Notes: generated by a model not told the origin, from the letters alone. Shown: positions 18,735 through 29,409, counted from the stretch's first letter. The stretch is DNA of 64,000 nucleotides from Marivirga lumbricoides (GCF_014636295.1 NZ_BMEC01000006.1:248001-312000), one strand, 5' to 3'. Made by a program: numbers and translations.

Positions 18735-20255
18735 TTTCTATGTCTCACAAAAAGCTATGAGGAAAACCTCGCAGTGACGGGTTCTACTAAAGATTTGCAG
18801 GTTAAAACAAACTTATCCATTTATAAATTAATAAAATCCCCCCTGCCCCCTTTTTAGGAAAGGGGGAGAATGATCTCGGAAAGTTTGATAGTGAGTAATC
18901 AGCATTGGAATTACCTTTTAATTAAATCGTTATTTAAGCCAAAGGCAACTCAGAGTTTTAAGAGGTACGAGAAAATATCAGGAATCTTTACAATGATGTG
19001 CAACATCATTATCAGCAACTGCAAAACAATAGATATTTCAACCGTAGGTTTCAATCTTTAGATTCCCGACTGCTCGGGAATGACGATCAATTTAACAGAA
19101 TGGGGCAAAAAAACATGGTTATGCCAAATTTTACCGTTTTTGTGAACATGCTATTATTTCAATGTCAATTGAAAGAATTCATGTGTGGCAATCTTTTGAT
19201 TTGGACACTCTAAACGTATTGTCTACATTTCATAAGACTGCCGCGGTTTTCTATGGCTTCCAAAAAGCCATGAGGAAAACCTCGCAGTGACGAGTTCTAC
19301 TAAAGATTTGCAGGTTAAAACAATTTCATCCTTTTTACAAACCAATAAAATCCCCCCTGCCCCCTTTAAAAAAGGGGGAGAACGATCTCGGAAAGTTTGA
19401 TAGTTAGTAATCAGCATTTGAATTACCTTTTAATTAAATCGTTATTTAAGCCAAAGGCAACTCAGAGTTTTAAGAGGCACGAGTAAAATATCAGGAATCT
19501 TTACAATGAGGTGCAACATCATTACCATTAACAGCAAAATAATAGATATTTCAACCGTAGGTTTCAATCTTTAGATTCCCGACTGCTCGGGAATGACTAT
19601 CAATTTAACAGAATGAGTCAAAAATCAATAGCTATGCCAAATTGTATCGTCATTGCGAACATGCTATTATTTCAATGTCAATTGAAAGAATTCATGTGTG
19701 GCAATCTTTTGATTTGGACACGCTAAACGTATTGTCTACATTTCATAAGACTGCCGCGGTTTTCTATGGCTTCAAAAAGGCCACGAGGAAAAGCTAGCAG
19801 TGACGGATTCTACTAAAGGTTTGCAGTTAAACAATCTTATCCTTTTTACAAATCAATAAAATCCCCCCTGCCCCCTTTTTAGGAAAGGGGGAGAATGATC
19901 TCAGAAAGTTTGATAGTTAGTAATCAGCATTGGAATTACCTTTTAATTAAATCGTTATTTAAGCCAAAGGCAACTCAGAGTTTTACGAGGTACGAGGAAA
20001 ACATCAGGAATCTTTACAATGATGTGCAACATCATTATCAGCAACTGCAAAATAATAGATATTTCAACCCTAGGTTTCAATCTTTAGATTCCCGACTGCT
20101 CGGGAATGACTGTCAATTTAACTTAATGGGGCAAAAATCAATAGCTATGCCAAATTGTACCGTTATTGTGAACATGTAATTCTTTCGATGCTAATCGGAA
20201 GAATTCATGTGCGGCAATCTTTTCATTCGGCCATGCTAAACGTTCTTGTAAGTTT
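18735..20255 (+). repeat. Tandem array of ~512-bp intergenic repeat (tail plus three units)
   Basis: Units begin with TCCCCCCTGCCCCCTTT at 18837, 19351 and 19862, giving periods of 514 and 511 bases. A partial tail of a preceding unit occupies about 18735-18836, and the last unit breaks off near 20255. Each unit carries a hairpin CCCCCTTT/AAAGGGGG near its start and a second stem ATTCCCGA/TCGGGAAT (19062-19081 in the first unit). The same unit lies in the same orientation at 8790-9335. No frame is conserved across copies and no transposase is present. About 1.65 kb (18.6-20.26 kb) here is free of genes. Confidence 0.9.
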
Positions 20256-20265
20256 GAGGCTGATG

Positions 20266-22116
20266 CTATTCCATTTCCACTAAATACTTATCGTACAATA
20301 CCTGATGGATTTCAGATAACTTTTCAGGAGCCAACTTGATTACTTTTCTATCATAGGTCATCAATCCATTAGTTTCCACTTCTACATCTGTTGTTTGTGT
20401 GTAAACTGCAGCAGAAAGTCCTCGTCTAATCAAATCTGCTATTTTGGAAATGTATTCTTTGTATTTATCAAAAAGCTCTTCTTTATTTTGAAAGCTACGG
20501 TAGCCCCAGTTATCCTTTTCCTGCCAGGTATGGCCTTCTACCGGCAAACCAAGCCCTCCGTATTCACCCAACACCAGAATTTGGTCTTTTCCAAACAAAT
20601 CCGCTCTTGGCATAGCGGGCTCAGGATAATTATGGATGTCAATAATGTGACCCACTGGCTCAAAATTACCTCCACTGGCACTGTTTACCAACCTTGAAGG
20701 ATCCCTTTCCAGTGTCCAATTTGTAATCTCAGCGGTCTTAAACTGTCCCCAGGCTTCATTAAATGGTACCCAAACTACAATGCTTGGGAAATTGTGGAGG
20801 TCTTTCATAATCTCAGCCCATTCTTCACGGAAAATTTCAATGGATTCTTTTGTTCTATCTTTATCGGTTTGAAGACCTTCTACACCAGGTTTTGGGTTCC
20901 ATCTGTTTCCCAGATCTCCGCTGGGCATATCCTGCCATACCAGCATTCCTAACTTGTCAGCAAGATAGTACCATCGTGCCGCTTCCACTTTTACATGTTT
21001 ACGAATCATGTTGAAACCCATTTCTTTGGTTTTCTCAATATCAAATGCCAAAGCCTCCTCTGTAGGTGCAGTATATAAACCATCAGGCCACCACCCCTGA
21101 TCTAGCGGACCAAATTGAAATACAAATTCATTGTTCAAAAGCATCCGTTGAGTGCCTTCTACATCCGGCTCCATACTAATTTTACGCATGGCAAAATAAC
21201 TATCTACTTCATCAACTGCCTTTCCGTTTCTTATAACAGTAATCTTTAAATCATATAAAAATGGTGATGCAGGAGACCACAGCTTAGGTTCTTCAATTTC
21301 CAGAACAGCCTCTTCATTTCCGTTAATCACTTTTTCGGAAATTTTAGTCCTGCCATCAAAAGCAGTTATTCTAAGCTTATCATTTGTTTGCAGATTTTGT
21401 ATATCAGCAGATACTTTCAATGTCTTTTTATCAACATCAGGTGTTTGCTTTGTTGATGTAATATGGGTCTTCGGAACTGATTCCAGCCAAACGGTTTGCC
21501 AAATACCTGTTACAGGAGTATACCATATACCTTCCGGTTTCTTAACCTGCTTACCGCGCGCCTGCGGACCTTCATCTGTAGGATCCCACACCCTCACAGC
21601 TATTTCCTGATCACCACCCTTCTTCAATGCAGCAGTAATGTCAAAAGAAAATGGATCATATCCTCCACGGTGAGTACCTACTTTTATGCCATTTACATAA
21701 ACATCTGCCAACCAGTCTACCGCTCCAAAATGTAACAAAACAGTTTCTTTTCTAAGCTTTGAAGGCACTTTAACAGTAGTTTTATACCAGAGTACACTAT
21801 CCTTCCCTACTCTTTTGGCCACACCGGACAAGGCTGATTCAATAGCAAAAGGAACAAGAATTTTACCCTGGAATTGGGTTGGTATATCATCTCCATCAGT
21901 TTTAGCCTCCAAGGCATAATTCCATAATCCATTAAGGTTCTGCCAATTCTCCCGTATCATTTGAGGTCGCGGATATTCAGGAAGCACATTCTCCTGATCC
22001 ACTTCTTCTGCCCAGGCAGAAGTTATTTTGCCTGGAACAATCTTCCAGGGCGCATCCTGAGCATTTATTATACTCACCCGGACTAAAATAGCGAGGCTTA
22101 CTAATAAGTATTTCAT
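20266..22116 (-). CDS. Glycoside hydrolase family 2
   Basis: The protein has 616 residues with a signal peptide (SIINAQ). GH2 order: jelly-roll sugar-binding domain (about 50-215), immunoglobulin-like domain (215-310), TIM barrel (about 320-610). Glu454 in VPFNEAWGQ is the predicted acid/base and Glu518 in LGEYGGLG the nucleophile. Activity could be beta-galactosidase, beta-glucuronidase, beta-mannosidase or exo-acting on another sugar; residues seen here do not decide. It is the last gene of the susCD operon and probably periplasmic. Confidence 0.92.
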   Translation of the reverse strand: MKYLLVSLAILVRVSIINAQDAPWKIVPGKITSAWAEEVDQENVLPEYPRPQMIRENWQNLNGLWNYALEAKTDGDDIPTQFQGKILVPFAIESALSGVAKRVGKDSVLWYKTTVKVPSKLRKETVLLHFGAVDWLADVYVNGIKVGTHRGGYDPFSFDITAALKKGGDQEIAVRVWDPTDEGPQARGKQVKKPEGIWYTPVTGIWQTVWLESVPKTHITSTKQTPDVDKKTLKVSADIQNLQTNDKLRITAFDGRTKISEKVINGNEEAVLEIEEPKLWSPASPFLYDLKITVIRNGKAVDEVDSYFAMRKISMEPDVEGTQRMLLNNEFVFQFGPLDQGWWPDGLYTAPTEEALAFDIEKTKEMGFNMIRKHVKVEAARWYYLADKLGMLVWQDMPSGDLGNRWNPKPGVEGLQTDKDRTKESIEIFREEWAEIMKDLHNFPSIVVWVPFNEAWGQFKTAEITNWTLERDPSRLVNSASGGNFEPVGHIIDIHNYPEPAMPRADLFGKDQILVLGEYGGLGLPVEGHTWQEKDNWGYRSFQNKEELFDKYKEYISKIADLIRRGLSAAVYTQTTDVEVETNGLMTYDRKVIKLAPEKLSEIHQVLYDKYLVEME

Positions 22117-22171
22117 AATATTATCTGTTTTTTAGCTGAACTGTATTTACTGATACTCTTCTGCTTTTTGT

Positions 22172-23344
22172 TTATGGCACAGCTTCCACATCAGTCAATT
22201 CTTTTATCAGTGCTACCTCCTCTTCTTTATAAGGCATTCCATCAGCTCTCAGCACTTCATGAAACCATACTTCAGGAGCAGTAGTGTATACCTTATCCCA
22301 GCTATCCCACGGATACTTGGTCTGCGTTTTACCATCCACAAAACCCCAGTTGTACATAGCAATATTCAATTCTTTCGCTATAGGTAGAAAACCTTGAAAG
22401 GTACTCCCATTTGGGCGTGCCATGTATTCGGTACACAGCAGTGGCCTTTCATATCGTTGCAGCCATTTGATTCTTTTTTTGAACTCAGCGGGATCATCAT
22501 AATTATGAAATGAGATAACATCCGACTGCTCAATTTGTACCCGCTGTAAAGGTGTCATCGCCTCGTGCGTGGACCAATCCCCTATCCATACACCTGAAGT
22601 AATTGGCTGAATGGGCTGAGATTCTCTTGCCCATACAAAAGACTTTTTCAGCAATGGCAATACATACTCGGCCTTATTCTCTAATTCTACCTTTCCATAT
22701 GCCCTGTCGTTGGTATTGTCTGGCTCATTCCAGATGTCCCAACCCAGTACACGCTTATCTTCTGCAAATGCCATCACTACTCCTTTTACATAGCGTTCAA
22801 GCCTTGGATGCTGAGTGGTGTCTTTTAAGGCTTTCAGTCCCGGACTTTGCACCCAGCCAGAGTTATGAAGATGTGGCTGAGGCACTCTCTGTTTACCCGC
22901 CTCAGGATAAGGATCCCAACAAGAATCAAACAGTACAAATAATGGTTTGATATGGTGTTTATCAGCTATCTTTAAAAATATTCCCATTCTTTCCACTAAT
23001 CCCGTAGAATCCTGCTGCCAAAGTAAATCATGCAGGTAAACTCTCATAGTATTCATTCCCAGGTCGGCAGCCCAGCCCAGTTCCTGGTTAATAATGGCTG
23101 TATCGAAAGTGTTTGCCTGCCACATCTCCAATTGATTAATTGATGTTCTGGTATTGTAGTTGGCTCCTACTAACCAAGGCTGCTCTTTGTACCACTTATT
23201 AGCCTTCTCTTTACTCCATACGGTTAAAGAAGGTTTTTCAGAAACATTTACTTTGCTATTCTGCTCTTTTTTTTCTGGAGAAGTACAGTTATGGAATATT
23301 AAAACTGCAAGCCCTATCAGCAGGGAAATTTTATATGATCTCAT
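22172..23344 (-). CDS. GH5-like (clan A) lipoprotein glycosidase
   Basis: The protein has 390 residues with a lipobox ending at Cys20 (LIFHNC). The body is a (beta/alpha)8 barrel with GWDIWNEPDN, Glu207 as acid/base, and LLCTEYMARPNG, Glu306 as nucleophile, the clan GH-A layout. Relatives in Bacteroidota PULs are often labelled 1,4-beta-xylanase, but this is by similarity only. The lipidation signal suggests a membrane-anchored enzyme, possibly surface exposed. It is co-oriented with GH2 and GH43 with short gaps of 28-55 bases. Confidence 0.78.
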   Translation of the reverse strand: MRSYKISLLIGLAVLIFHNCTSPEKKEQNSKVNVSEKPSLTVWSKEKANKWYKEQPWLVGANYNTRTSINQLEMWQANTFDTAIINQELGWAADLGMNTMRVYLHDLLWQQDSTGLVERMGIFLKIADKHHIKPLFVLFDSCWDPYPEAGKQRVPQPHLHNSGWVQSPGLKALKDTTQHPRLERYVKGVVMAFAEDKRVLGWDIWNEPDNTNDRAYGKVELENKAEYVLPLLKKSFVWARESQPIQPITSGVWIGDWSTHEAMTPLQRVQIEQSDVISFHNYDDPAEFKKRIKWLQRYERPLLCTEYMARPNGSTFQGFLPIAKELNIAMYNWGFVDGKTQTKYPWDSWDKVYTTAPEVWFHEVLRADGMPYKEEEVALIKELTDVEAVP

Positions 23345-23373
23345 TTATTGTTGTTTATTACTTTATACATATT

Positions 23374-24465
23374 TTATTCTGTTACCTCACCGGAAGGTTT
23401 ATCTAATGGAGTATTGATTCTTACAGGTTCACCAAAATCAGGCGCTCCCTCTTCAGTCCACTCAAATTTTTGAATTCGAGTGCTCCTGTTATTTCCACAA
23501 CCTTGCCCACTTTCAGGATTTGCATGGTAAATAATCCAGTCCTCTGTTCCATCCGGTGATTTAAAGAAGCTATTATGTCCCGGTCCATATGCATTATGCT
23601 CCGGCTTTTTGGAGAAAACAGGCTCACTTTTCTTCTGCCAATCATCCGGATTTAAAGGATCTCCTCCTTCATTTAGCGTTAGCATGCCCAGTTTGTAATC
23701 ATCCGTCCAGCATCCACTGGCAGAGTAGATTAAAAACACCTCATCATTTTTATTTCTGAGGATTTGCGGCCCTTCATTTACCAGTCCATTCTTTTCCCAA
23801 TCGTAAGTGGGTTCAGAGATCATCACACGGTCGCCTTCAATAGTCCAGGGGTTAGTCATCTTAGCAATGTAAAGTTGCTGAATGCCGGGATCATCATCAC
23901 CTCTCCAACCCGACCAGATAAAGTAAAGCTGACCTTCATAATCGAAAACTGTCCCGTCAATAGCCCATTTGTCAGAAGTGCTGGTAACCTGTCCTTTAAA
24001 TTCCCAGGTGCCCACAGTGGGATCGGGAGAATCATTCTCAATCACAAACATCCTATGGTTTTTATCGTCCCCATCATCAGCGGCAAAATAGAAATACCAT
24101 TTTTCATCAATCCGATGTAATTCAGGTGCCCATATATTTTTTGAATAAGGGCCTGATGCCGGAGGTGTCCAGACCGTAGTACTTCTTACCTCTCCCAGCT
24201 CGGAAATAGCATCTGTTTTATAAATTCCAATTCTATTTCCCATGGTGTGTGTATAATAATAGACTTTTTCATACTGATAAACCCATGGATCCGGCCCGTT
24301 ATTTACTATAGGATTGGTAAAAGTGCTGTCCACCTCGCTGATTGGAGGAGGCGTGGGAGTATGTTGTTTATCTCCACCATCATCGCTTTTGCAGCTGGTA
24401 AAACCTAGCTGCATAAGAATCAGGGTATATAAAAAATTCAGTTTCAGAAATTTTGCTTTGTTCAT
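23374..24465 (-). CDS. GH43 lipoprotein, arabinofuranosidase-like
   Basis: The protein has 363 residues with a lipobox Cys25 (GFTSC), then an acidic and proline-rich linker (about 27-45) typical of surface lipoproteins. The GH43 propeller has Asp59 (GPDPWV), Asp170 (AIDGTVFD) and Glu231 (VNEGPQIL), with NIWAPELH in blade two. It would cleave arabinofuranose or xylose groups from the polymer before import by SusC/SusD. It precedes the GH5-like gene by 29 bases. Confidence 0.9.
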   Translation of the reverse strand: MNKAKFLKLNFLYTLILMQLGFTSCKSDDGGDKQHTPTPPPISEVDSTFTNPIVNNGPDPWVYQYEKVYYYTHTMGNRIGIYKTDAISELGEVRSTTVWTPPASGPYSKNIWAPELHRIDEKWYFYFAADDGDDKNHRMFVIENDSPDPTVGTWEFKGQVTSTSDKWAIDGTVFDYEGQLYFIWSGWRGDDDPGIQQLYIAKMTNPWTIEGDRVMISEPTYDWEKNGLVNEGPQILRNKNDEVFLIYSASGCWTDDYKLGMLTLNEGGDPLNPDDWQKKSEPVFSKKPEHNAYGPGHNSFFKSPDGTEDWIIYHANPESGQGCGNNRSTRIQKFEWTEEGAPDFGEPVRINTPLDKPSGEVTE

Positions 24466-24621
24466 TCGGTATTGATTTAATGATTATCTGATTTATTGAA
24501 AAAAATGGCTCTACTCCGATTTTAATGAAAAAAATCATTTAAGATGCTTAAAATGTATAGTTTGGCAAGAATGCTCTATCTATTTTCAGTTCTCTAATTG
24601 GTATTTTCTTAGACTCTTTAT

Positions 24622-24647
24622 TTTCTTTTTGCTTGAACAAAAAGAAA
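24622..24647 (-). terminator. Intra-operon hairpin between susD and GH43
   Basis: A perfect 10-bp stem TTTCTTTTTG/CAAAAAGAAA with loop CTTGAA lies in the 254-base gap after susD. It is AT-rich and symmetric. It could attenuate transcription so that susCD are made in excess over the enzymes; this is inferred. Nothing else is seen in the gap. Confidence 0.5.
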
Positions 24648-24719
24648 GAAAAATTCAAGGCTGTATTCATTTATTAACGGCATTAAAAAACAGAATTACC
24701 TATAAATTCTTCTTACTTT

Positions 24720-26249
24720 TTATCTCCAGGCCCTATTCTGCTCAAGATTCGGGTTGATATCAATTTCTTGTGCAGGAATAGGCAAAAGTTCATCTTTCCC
24801 GACATCAAAAGTTAGAAATCCGGGATCTCTATCTGCCAGTTCAGGTCCAAGATCACCCCACCGGGCTAAGTCATTCCATCGGTGGCCTTCACCTGATAAC
24901 TCCAGCAAACGCTCATGCTTTAGTTGCTCCAGAAAATCCGCTTCTGATAAACCTGGCATTACATCAGACAAAAGGGCCAAACCCGCTCTTTGTCTTACTC
25001 TATCCACATGTTGATAGGCTTCTCCTGTGCTTCCTGTTTGATTAAGCGCTTCTGCATACATTAGCAACACATCAGCATACCTGATATAGCGCCAGTTATT
25101 AGGGGATCTGTAGCCTTCACCGTCTTTCCAGTGATCGTTTTGAAATTTCCTGAACCAAACCCTGTTATTTTCAAGGCCATACCTTTGCGCAAAAGTCTGA
25201 CCATAGATCATGGTGAATTCAGGGCCTCTTACATCGGTTGAGTCATAAAGAAAAGTAGCTTCCAACCTTGGATCCCGCTCTCCTTCTGTAGTAGTTTCAT
25301 TCAAAAACTCTCTGACTACCCAGCGATGTGCCTCACCATCGGACCAGCCAATACCACTTGGCCCAAAAAACTGCGCAATTGAAGTACCATAGTTATGGTT
25401 AGGGGTTTCAATGTCATTATCAGTAAATTCCGTAGGGTTCTCAGAAAACTGCCATTCAAAAACTGATTCTACATTGTTTTCAGTAAAAATTAAGAAATTA
25501 TCCCTGTAATTAGAGGTCAATTCATAAATACCACTTCCTTCACCTTCTACCAGCCATTCCAATGGGCTCAAAGCAGCTGTGTAATCCTGTTGTTGCATGT
25601 AAGCTTTAGCTAAAAGTGCTTTTGCAGCACCTTTGGTCACTCTGCCTAAATCCTCAGCATCCGGATAGACAGCTGGCAAACCTTCCGCAGCTGCTATAAG
25701 ATCAGCTTCTATCTGCGCCCAAACCTCTTCCTGACTGGATGTTCCAGGCTGATCATTTGGAGTTGAAGGTTTAAGCATTAATGGAACATTTCCCCAAAGC
25801 GATACTAATTGATAGTAAAAAAATGCTCTGAAAAACAAAGCCTCACCCATCAACCGTTGCCTTAATTCCTCATCCATTTCTATAGATGGCACGTTAGCTA
25901 TTACCTGGTTAGCTCTGAATATCCCCACGTAATTGTCATTCCATATTCCGTAGGCATTGCCATAGTTATAATCAGTTACTAAAAACTGATCCATATTATT
26001 TACTATGTCTGTGGCCGGGCTGGTGCTTCTTCCCACATCGGACCTGATGATATGATAAAACGGCATCCAACGGGAAATTGATCCTCTGTGGAGTGTACTG
26101 TAAATGGCATTTACACCTGCAGTAGCATCATTGGCATTTTGCCAGAATGCCTCAACAATAGGCTCATTAGGATTTTCAATATCCAGTTCTTTTTCACAAG
26201 CAGTTGTTAAGAAACAACCTGCCAGTAGTATGTATATAATCTTTTTCAT
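24720..26249 (-). CDS. susD: RagB/SusD-family glycan-binding lipoprotein
   Basis: The protein has 509 residues. The lipobox Cys18 (LLAGCFLTTAC) is followed by the acidic CEKELDIENPN start typical of SusD proteins. TPR-like helical segments and the SusD C-terminal pattern (NNWRYIRYADVLLMYAEALNQ split by AEALN, then LLPIPAQEID) are all present. It binds oligosaccharide at the cell surface and caps the SusC barrel. It begins 24 bases after susC. Confidence 0.97.
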   Translation of the reverse strand: MKKIIYILLAGCFLTTACEKELDIENPNEPIVEAFWQNANDATAGVNAIYSTLHRGSISRWMPFYHIIRSDVGRSTSPATDIVNNMDQFLVTDYNYGNAYGIWNDNYVGIFRANQVIANVPSIEMDEELRQRLMGEALFFRAFFYYQLVSLWGNVPLMLKPSTPNDQPGTSSQEEVWAQIEADLIAAAEGLPAVYPDAEDLGRVTKGAAKALLAKAYMQQQDYTAALSPLEWLVEGEGSGIYELTSNYRDNFLIFTENNVESVFEWQFSENPTEFTDNDIETPNHNYGTSIAQFFGPSGIGWSDGEAHRWVVREFLNETTTEGERDPRLEATFLYDSTDVRGPEFTMIYGQTFAQRYGLENNRVWFRKFQNDHWKDGEGYRSPNNWRYIRYADVLLMYAEALNQTGSTGEAYQHVDRVRQRAGLALLSDVMPGLSEADFLEQLKHERLLELSGEGHRWNDLARWGDLGPELADRDPGFLTFDVGKDELLPIPAQEIDINPNLEQNRAWR

Positions 26250-26273
26250 ATAAGTTAAATTTTGAATATGATG

Positions 26274-29200
26274 TTAAAATTCCAGCTGCACCCCTAAAGA
26301 GAATACTCTGCTTGAAGGCCAGTTGCCATTATCAAGTCCCCTCTCATAAATACCATTACCTGTCACGTCAGGATCCAATCCTGAATAAGGAGTAATAGTG
26401 AAGAGATTTTGAGCGCTTATGAATAATCTCCCGCTTTCCAGGCCGGTTCTGTCCATAAAAATTTCAGGTAATGCATAACCCAGTTCTAAATTTCTTAGCC
26501 TTACGTATGAGCCATTTTCCAACCATCTGTCAGTATTGCCCAGGTTGTTATCAATAATTCCCTGCTCGGTATCCAGGCCTATTCGCGGATCAGAGGTATT
26601 GGTGTTTTCAGGAGTCCAGGGATTAATATCAGCTCTGAAGTTGGTTCTTTGATAGCTATCTAATACTTTTCTGACATCATTATAAATTACCGTACCAAAA
26701 ACCCCTACAAACTGTGCATTCAAGCTAAATTGCTTATAGCTAACATTAAACTGAGCACCTGTTTGTAAAGTAGGCCATGGCGATCCTGCAAAAGTTCTGT
26801 CTTCCACATTAATAGTTCCATCATCGTTATGATCCACGTACTTCACATCTCCCGGCTTGGCGAAAGGCTGAATGACTGTACCTTCTGAATTGGTATAGTT
26901 AAGCACCTCATCTTCACTCTGGAAAAGTCCATCGGTTTCCAATACATACCATTCCCCAATGGATCTACCAACCTGCGTTCGGGTATTGCCAATTTGGATA
27001 TAGTCTATGCCTTCTCCTCTATTCCCTACATCTTCCACTGTATTTTTAATGGTGGTGATGTTAAAGGAAGCATCCCATTTCAAATCAGAACCATAACTTC
27101 GGTAAGTAACTGCTGCTTCAATTCCGCGATTACGGATGGAACCTGCATTTACAAATGGGTTTCCTCCTAAGTTGCCTAAGTAACCTCCAACAGGCAATTG
27201 CAGTAAATTGTCTTTTGATAGGGCATCATACGCTTCCACTGAAATCAATAAACTATTCCTAAATAAGCCAGCTTCAATGCCTATATTTTTAACAACTCTT
27301 TCCTCCCATTTCAGGTCAGGATTCGCTAACCTTGCCTGGGTACTTCCTACATTAACATCTTCATTTGGTCCAAAAATGGCTCTTGGGTTAGTATTAATAA
27401 ATGCGGTATAGTCCCACGAACCTACAGGGTTAATTCCTAATTCACCATAGCTGGCTTTCAGTTTTAAATCTGAGACTTTATCCAGGTTAAAGAAGCTTTC
27501 TTCGCTGATTCTCCAGCCTGCTGCCACAGAAGGGAAAAATCCCTGACGATAGTTGGCACCAAATCTTGAGTCTTCATCCAGACGAGCAGTAAGTGTAAGT
27601 AAATACTTGTCATTATAAACGTAATTCACCCTTCCTAAATAGCCGTAAATACTATAATCTACTGGAATACCACCATCTGCCACCGCATCTCCGGTTGCTG
27701 AACCTATTGTTTTATAGTATCGGCCATTGTACACCATCAAATTGGATCGGCCAGCAGAAGTAAACTCTCTTGTAGAGCTTTGCTGACTATACCCTAAAAC
27801 TCCATTGATGCTATGTGCTCCTAACTCTTTCTTAAAATTAAGTGTATGTTCAAACAACAGGCTGGAATACCTCGATCTCTCCTCATTTATAGTGCTGGGA
27901 TAATCCGGTGCATTAAACCTCCAAACACCATATTCGTGCACGTTTTTCACATGGTCGAAGCTCACCTCAACACCGGCATTAAACTTATAATATAACCAGT
28001 CTGTAAACTCCACATCTACATAAGCATTACCCACAAGCTTGGCAAAATTAGCCCTTCTGGAATCAATTGAATTTACTGCCACTGAATTCCAGGCATAAGT
28101 TACTGCATCAATAGAACCTATTCCCCAACCTTCCGGATTTGTTGCTGAAATATAATCATCACTTTGCACAGGAATTACAGGAAGCATCTGTGGCATATCA
28201 TAGAAAGGGTTTCCGTCTCCCGGAGATCTATCAAAAGAATTGGAAAGCAGCAGGTTTTCTCCGAAAGTTATTCTACCTACTTTACTTTTGGTGTTTACTC
28301 TTAAACTTGACCTATCAAAGGATTGACCTATGATAGCTCCTTCATTTTTAAAGTAGCTTCCTGATACAAGATATGAACTCGTTTCTGATCCTCCTGATAA
28401 AGTAACATTATAGTCCTGAATATTTCCAGTTCTTATCACTTCATCCTGCCAATCTGTATCAATTTCAGGATTCACATCAGTAACGCTGGATGGAATAGTT
28501 TCTCCTGAATTTTCATATTGTCTCCTTTGCATAGCTGCAAATTCAGCACTGTTCATCAAGTCCCATCTGTTAGCAATTTGCTGAACTCCATATTTAGCAG
28601 AAGCGCTTATTTTGGCAGGTCCTTCCTTTCCTTGTTTAGTAGTAATAATAATGACACCGTTGGCAGCACGAGAACCATAAATTGCGGCTGCAGAAGCATC
28701 TTTCAGAATTTGAATAGAAGCGATATCATTGGTATTGATCGTAGGGTTTGCATCAGCAATCATTCCATCAATAACATATAATGGATTAGTGTTAGTAAAA
28801 CTTGCTACACCACGAATATCAATGGAAGCCCCCTCTCCGGGCCCACCACCATTTCTTACTGTTACTCCCGGTGCCAAGCCTTGAATAGATTCAGCCAGTG
28901 AATTAGCACTTACCCGCTTAGAAGCTTCGGGAGTTATTACTGCTACTGCTCCCGTAAGGTCTTCTTTTCTTACCGTTTGGTAACCAATAACCACTACTTC
29001 GCCCAGTGTAGTAATATCTTCAGAAAGGGTAACATTAATTGTTTGGCGGTTTCCAACAACAATTTCTTCTGTAGAAAAACCCACAAAGCTAAATACAAGT
29101 ACAGATTCACCAGAAGGAACCTCTAATGTAAATTCACCATCAATACCTGTAACTGTTCCAGTATTGGTTCCTTTTAAAAGAACACTTACTCCTGGCAGAG

Positions 29201-29336
29201 ATGTGTTATCCCCAAGAGAGGTCACTTTCCCCTGAACCACCTGACTTTGATTCTGAGCATTTAATTGCTTTTGAATGCAAAGCAGAGGAATCAACATCAT
29301 CCACAATTTGATCTTCAATAGTACGTTTTGTCTCAT
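26274..29336 (-). CDS. susC: SusC/RagA-family TonB-linked outer membrane transporter
   Basis: The protein has 1020 residues. A signal peptide (QKQLNAQ) is followed by a CarboxypepD_reg-like domain (about 35-110), a plug domain beginning EVVVIGYQTVRKEDLTGAV, the segment NPLYVIDGM, and a long beta-barrel ending VFSLGVQLEF with C-terminal Phe. It imports the oligosaccharide bound by SusD using TonB energy. It is the first gene of the right PUL operon and is divergent from the HTCS gene. Confidence 0.97.
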   Translation of the reverse strand: MRQNVLLKIKLWMMLIPLLCIQKQLNAQNQSQVVQGKVTSLGDNTSLPGVSVLLKGTNTGTVTGIDGEFTLEVPSGESVLVFSFVGFSTEEIVVGNRQTINVTLSEDITTLGEVVVIGYQTVRKEDLTGAVAVITPEASKRVSANSLAESIQGLAPGVTVRNGGGPGEGASIDIRGVASFTNTNPLYVIDGMIADANPTINTNDIASIQILKDASAAAIYGSRAANGVIIITTKQGKEGPAKISASAKYGVQQIANRWDLMNSAEFAAMQRRQYENSGETIPSSVTDVNPEIDTDWQDEVIRTGNIQDYNVTLSGGSETSSYLVSGSYFKNEGAIIGQSFDRSSLRVNTKSKVGRITFGENLLLSNSFDRSPGDGNPFYDMPQMLPVIPVQSDDYISATNPEGWGIGSIDAVTYAWNSVAVNSIDSRRANFAKLVGNAYVDVEFTDWLYYKFNAGVEVSFDHVKNVHEYGVWRFNAPDYPSTINEERSRYSSLLFEHTLNFKKELGAHSINGVLGYSQQSSTREFTSAGRSNLMVYNGRYYKTIGSATGDAVADGGIPVDYSIYGYLGRVNYVYNDKYLLTLTARLDEDSRFGANYRQGFFPSVAAGWRISEESFFNLDKVSDLKLKASYGELGINPVGSWDYTAFINTNPRAIFGPNEDVNVGSTQARLANPDLKWEERVVKNIGIEAGLFRNSLLISVEAYDALSKDNLLQLPVGGYLGNLGGNPFVNAGSIRNRGIEAAVTYRSYGSDLKWDASFNITTIKNTVEDVGNRGEGIDYIQIGNTRTQVGRSIGEWYVLETDGLFQSEDEVLNYTNSEGTVIQPFAKPGDVKYVDHNDDGTINVEDRTFAGSPWPTLQTGAQFNVSYKQFSLNAQFVGVFGTVIYNDVRKVLDSYQRTNFRADINPWTPENTNTSDPRIGLDTEQGIIDNNLGNTDRWLENGSYVRLRNLELGYALPEIFMDRTGLESGRLFISAQNLFTITPYSGLDPDVTGNGIYERGLDNGNWPSSRVFSLGVQLEF

Positions 29337-29409
29337 ATATTTTTGTTAATAAGGTTTAATAAGCATACAATCGATTGCTATCCAAATAATTTATTGTGAG
29401 AAGAGTAAT

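Noticed and set aside
19895-20179. 94-codon frame inside the repeat array
   Set aside because: The same frame is broken in other copies of the unit, so it is a chance opening in a non-coding repeat.
18735-20255. Possible CRISPR array
   Set aside because: The repeats are over 500 bp, nearly continuous, without short repeats and unique spacers, and no cas genes are present.
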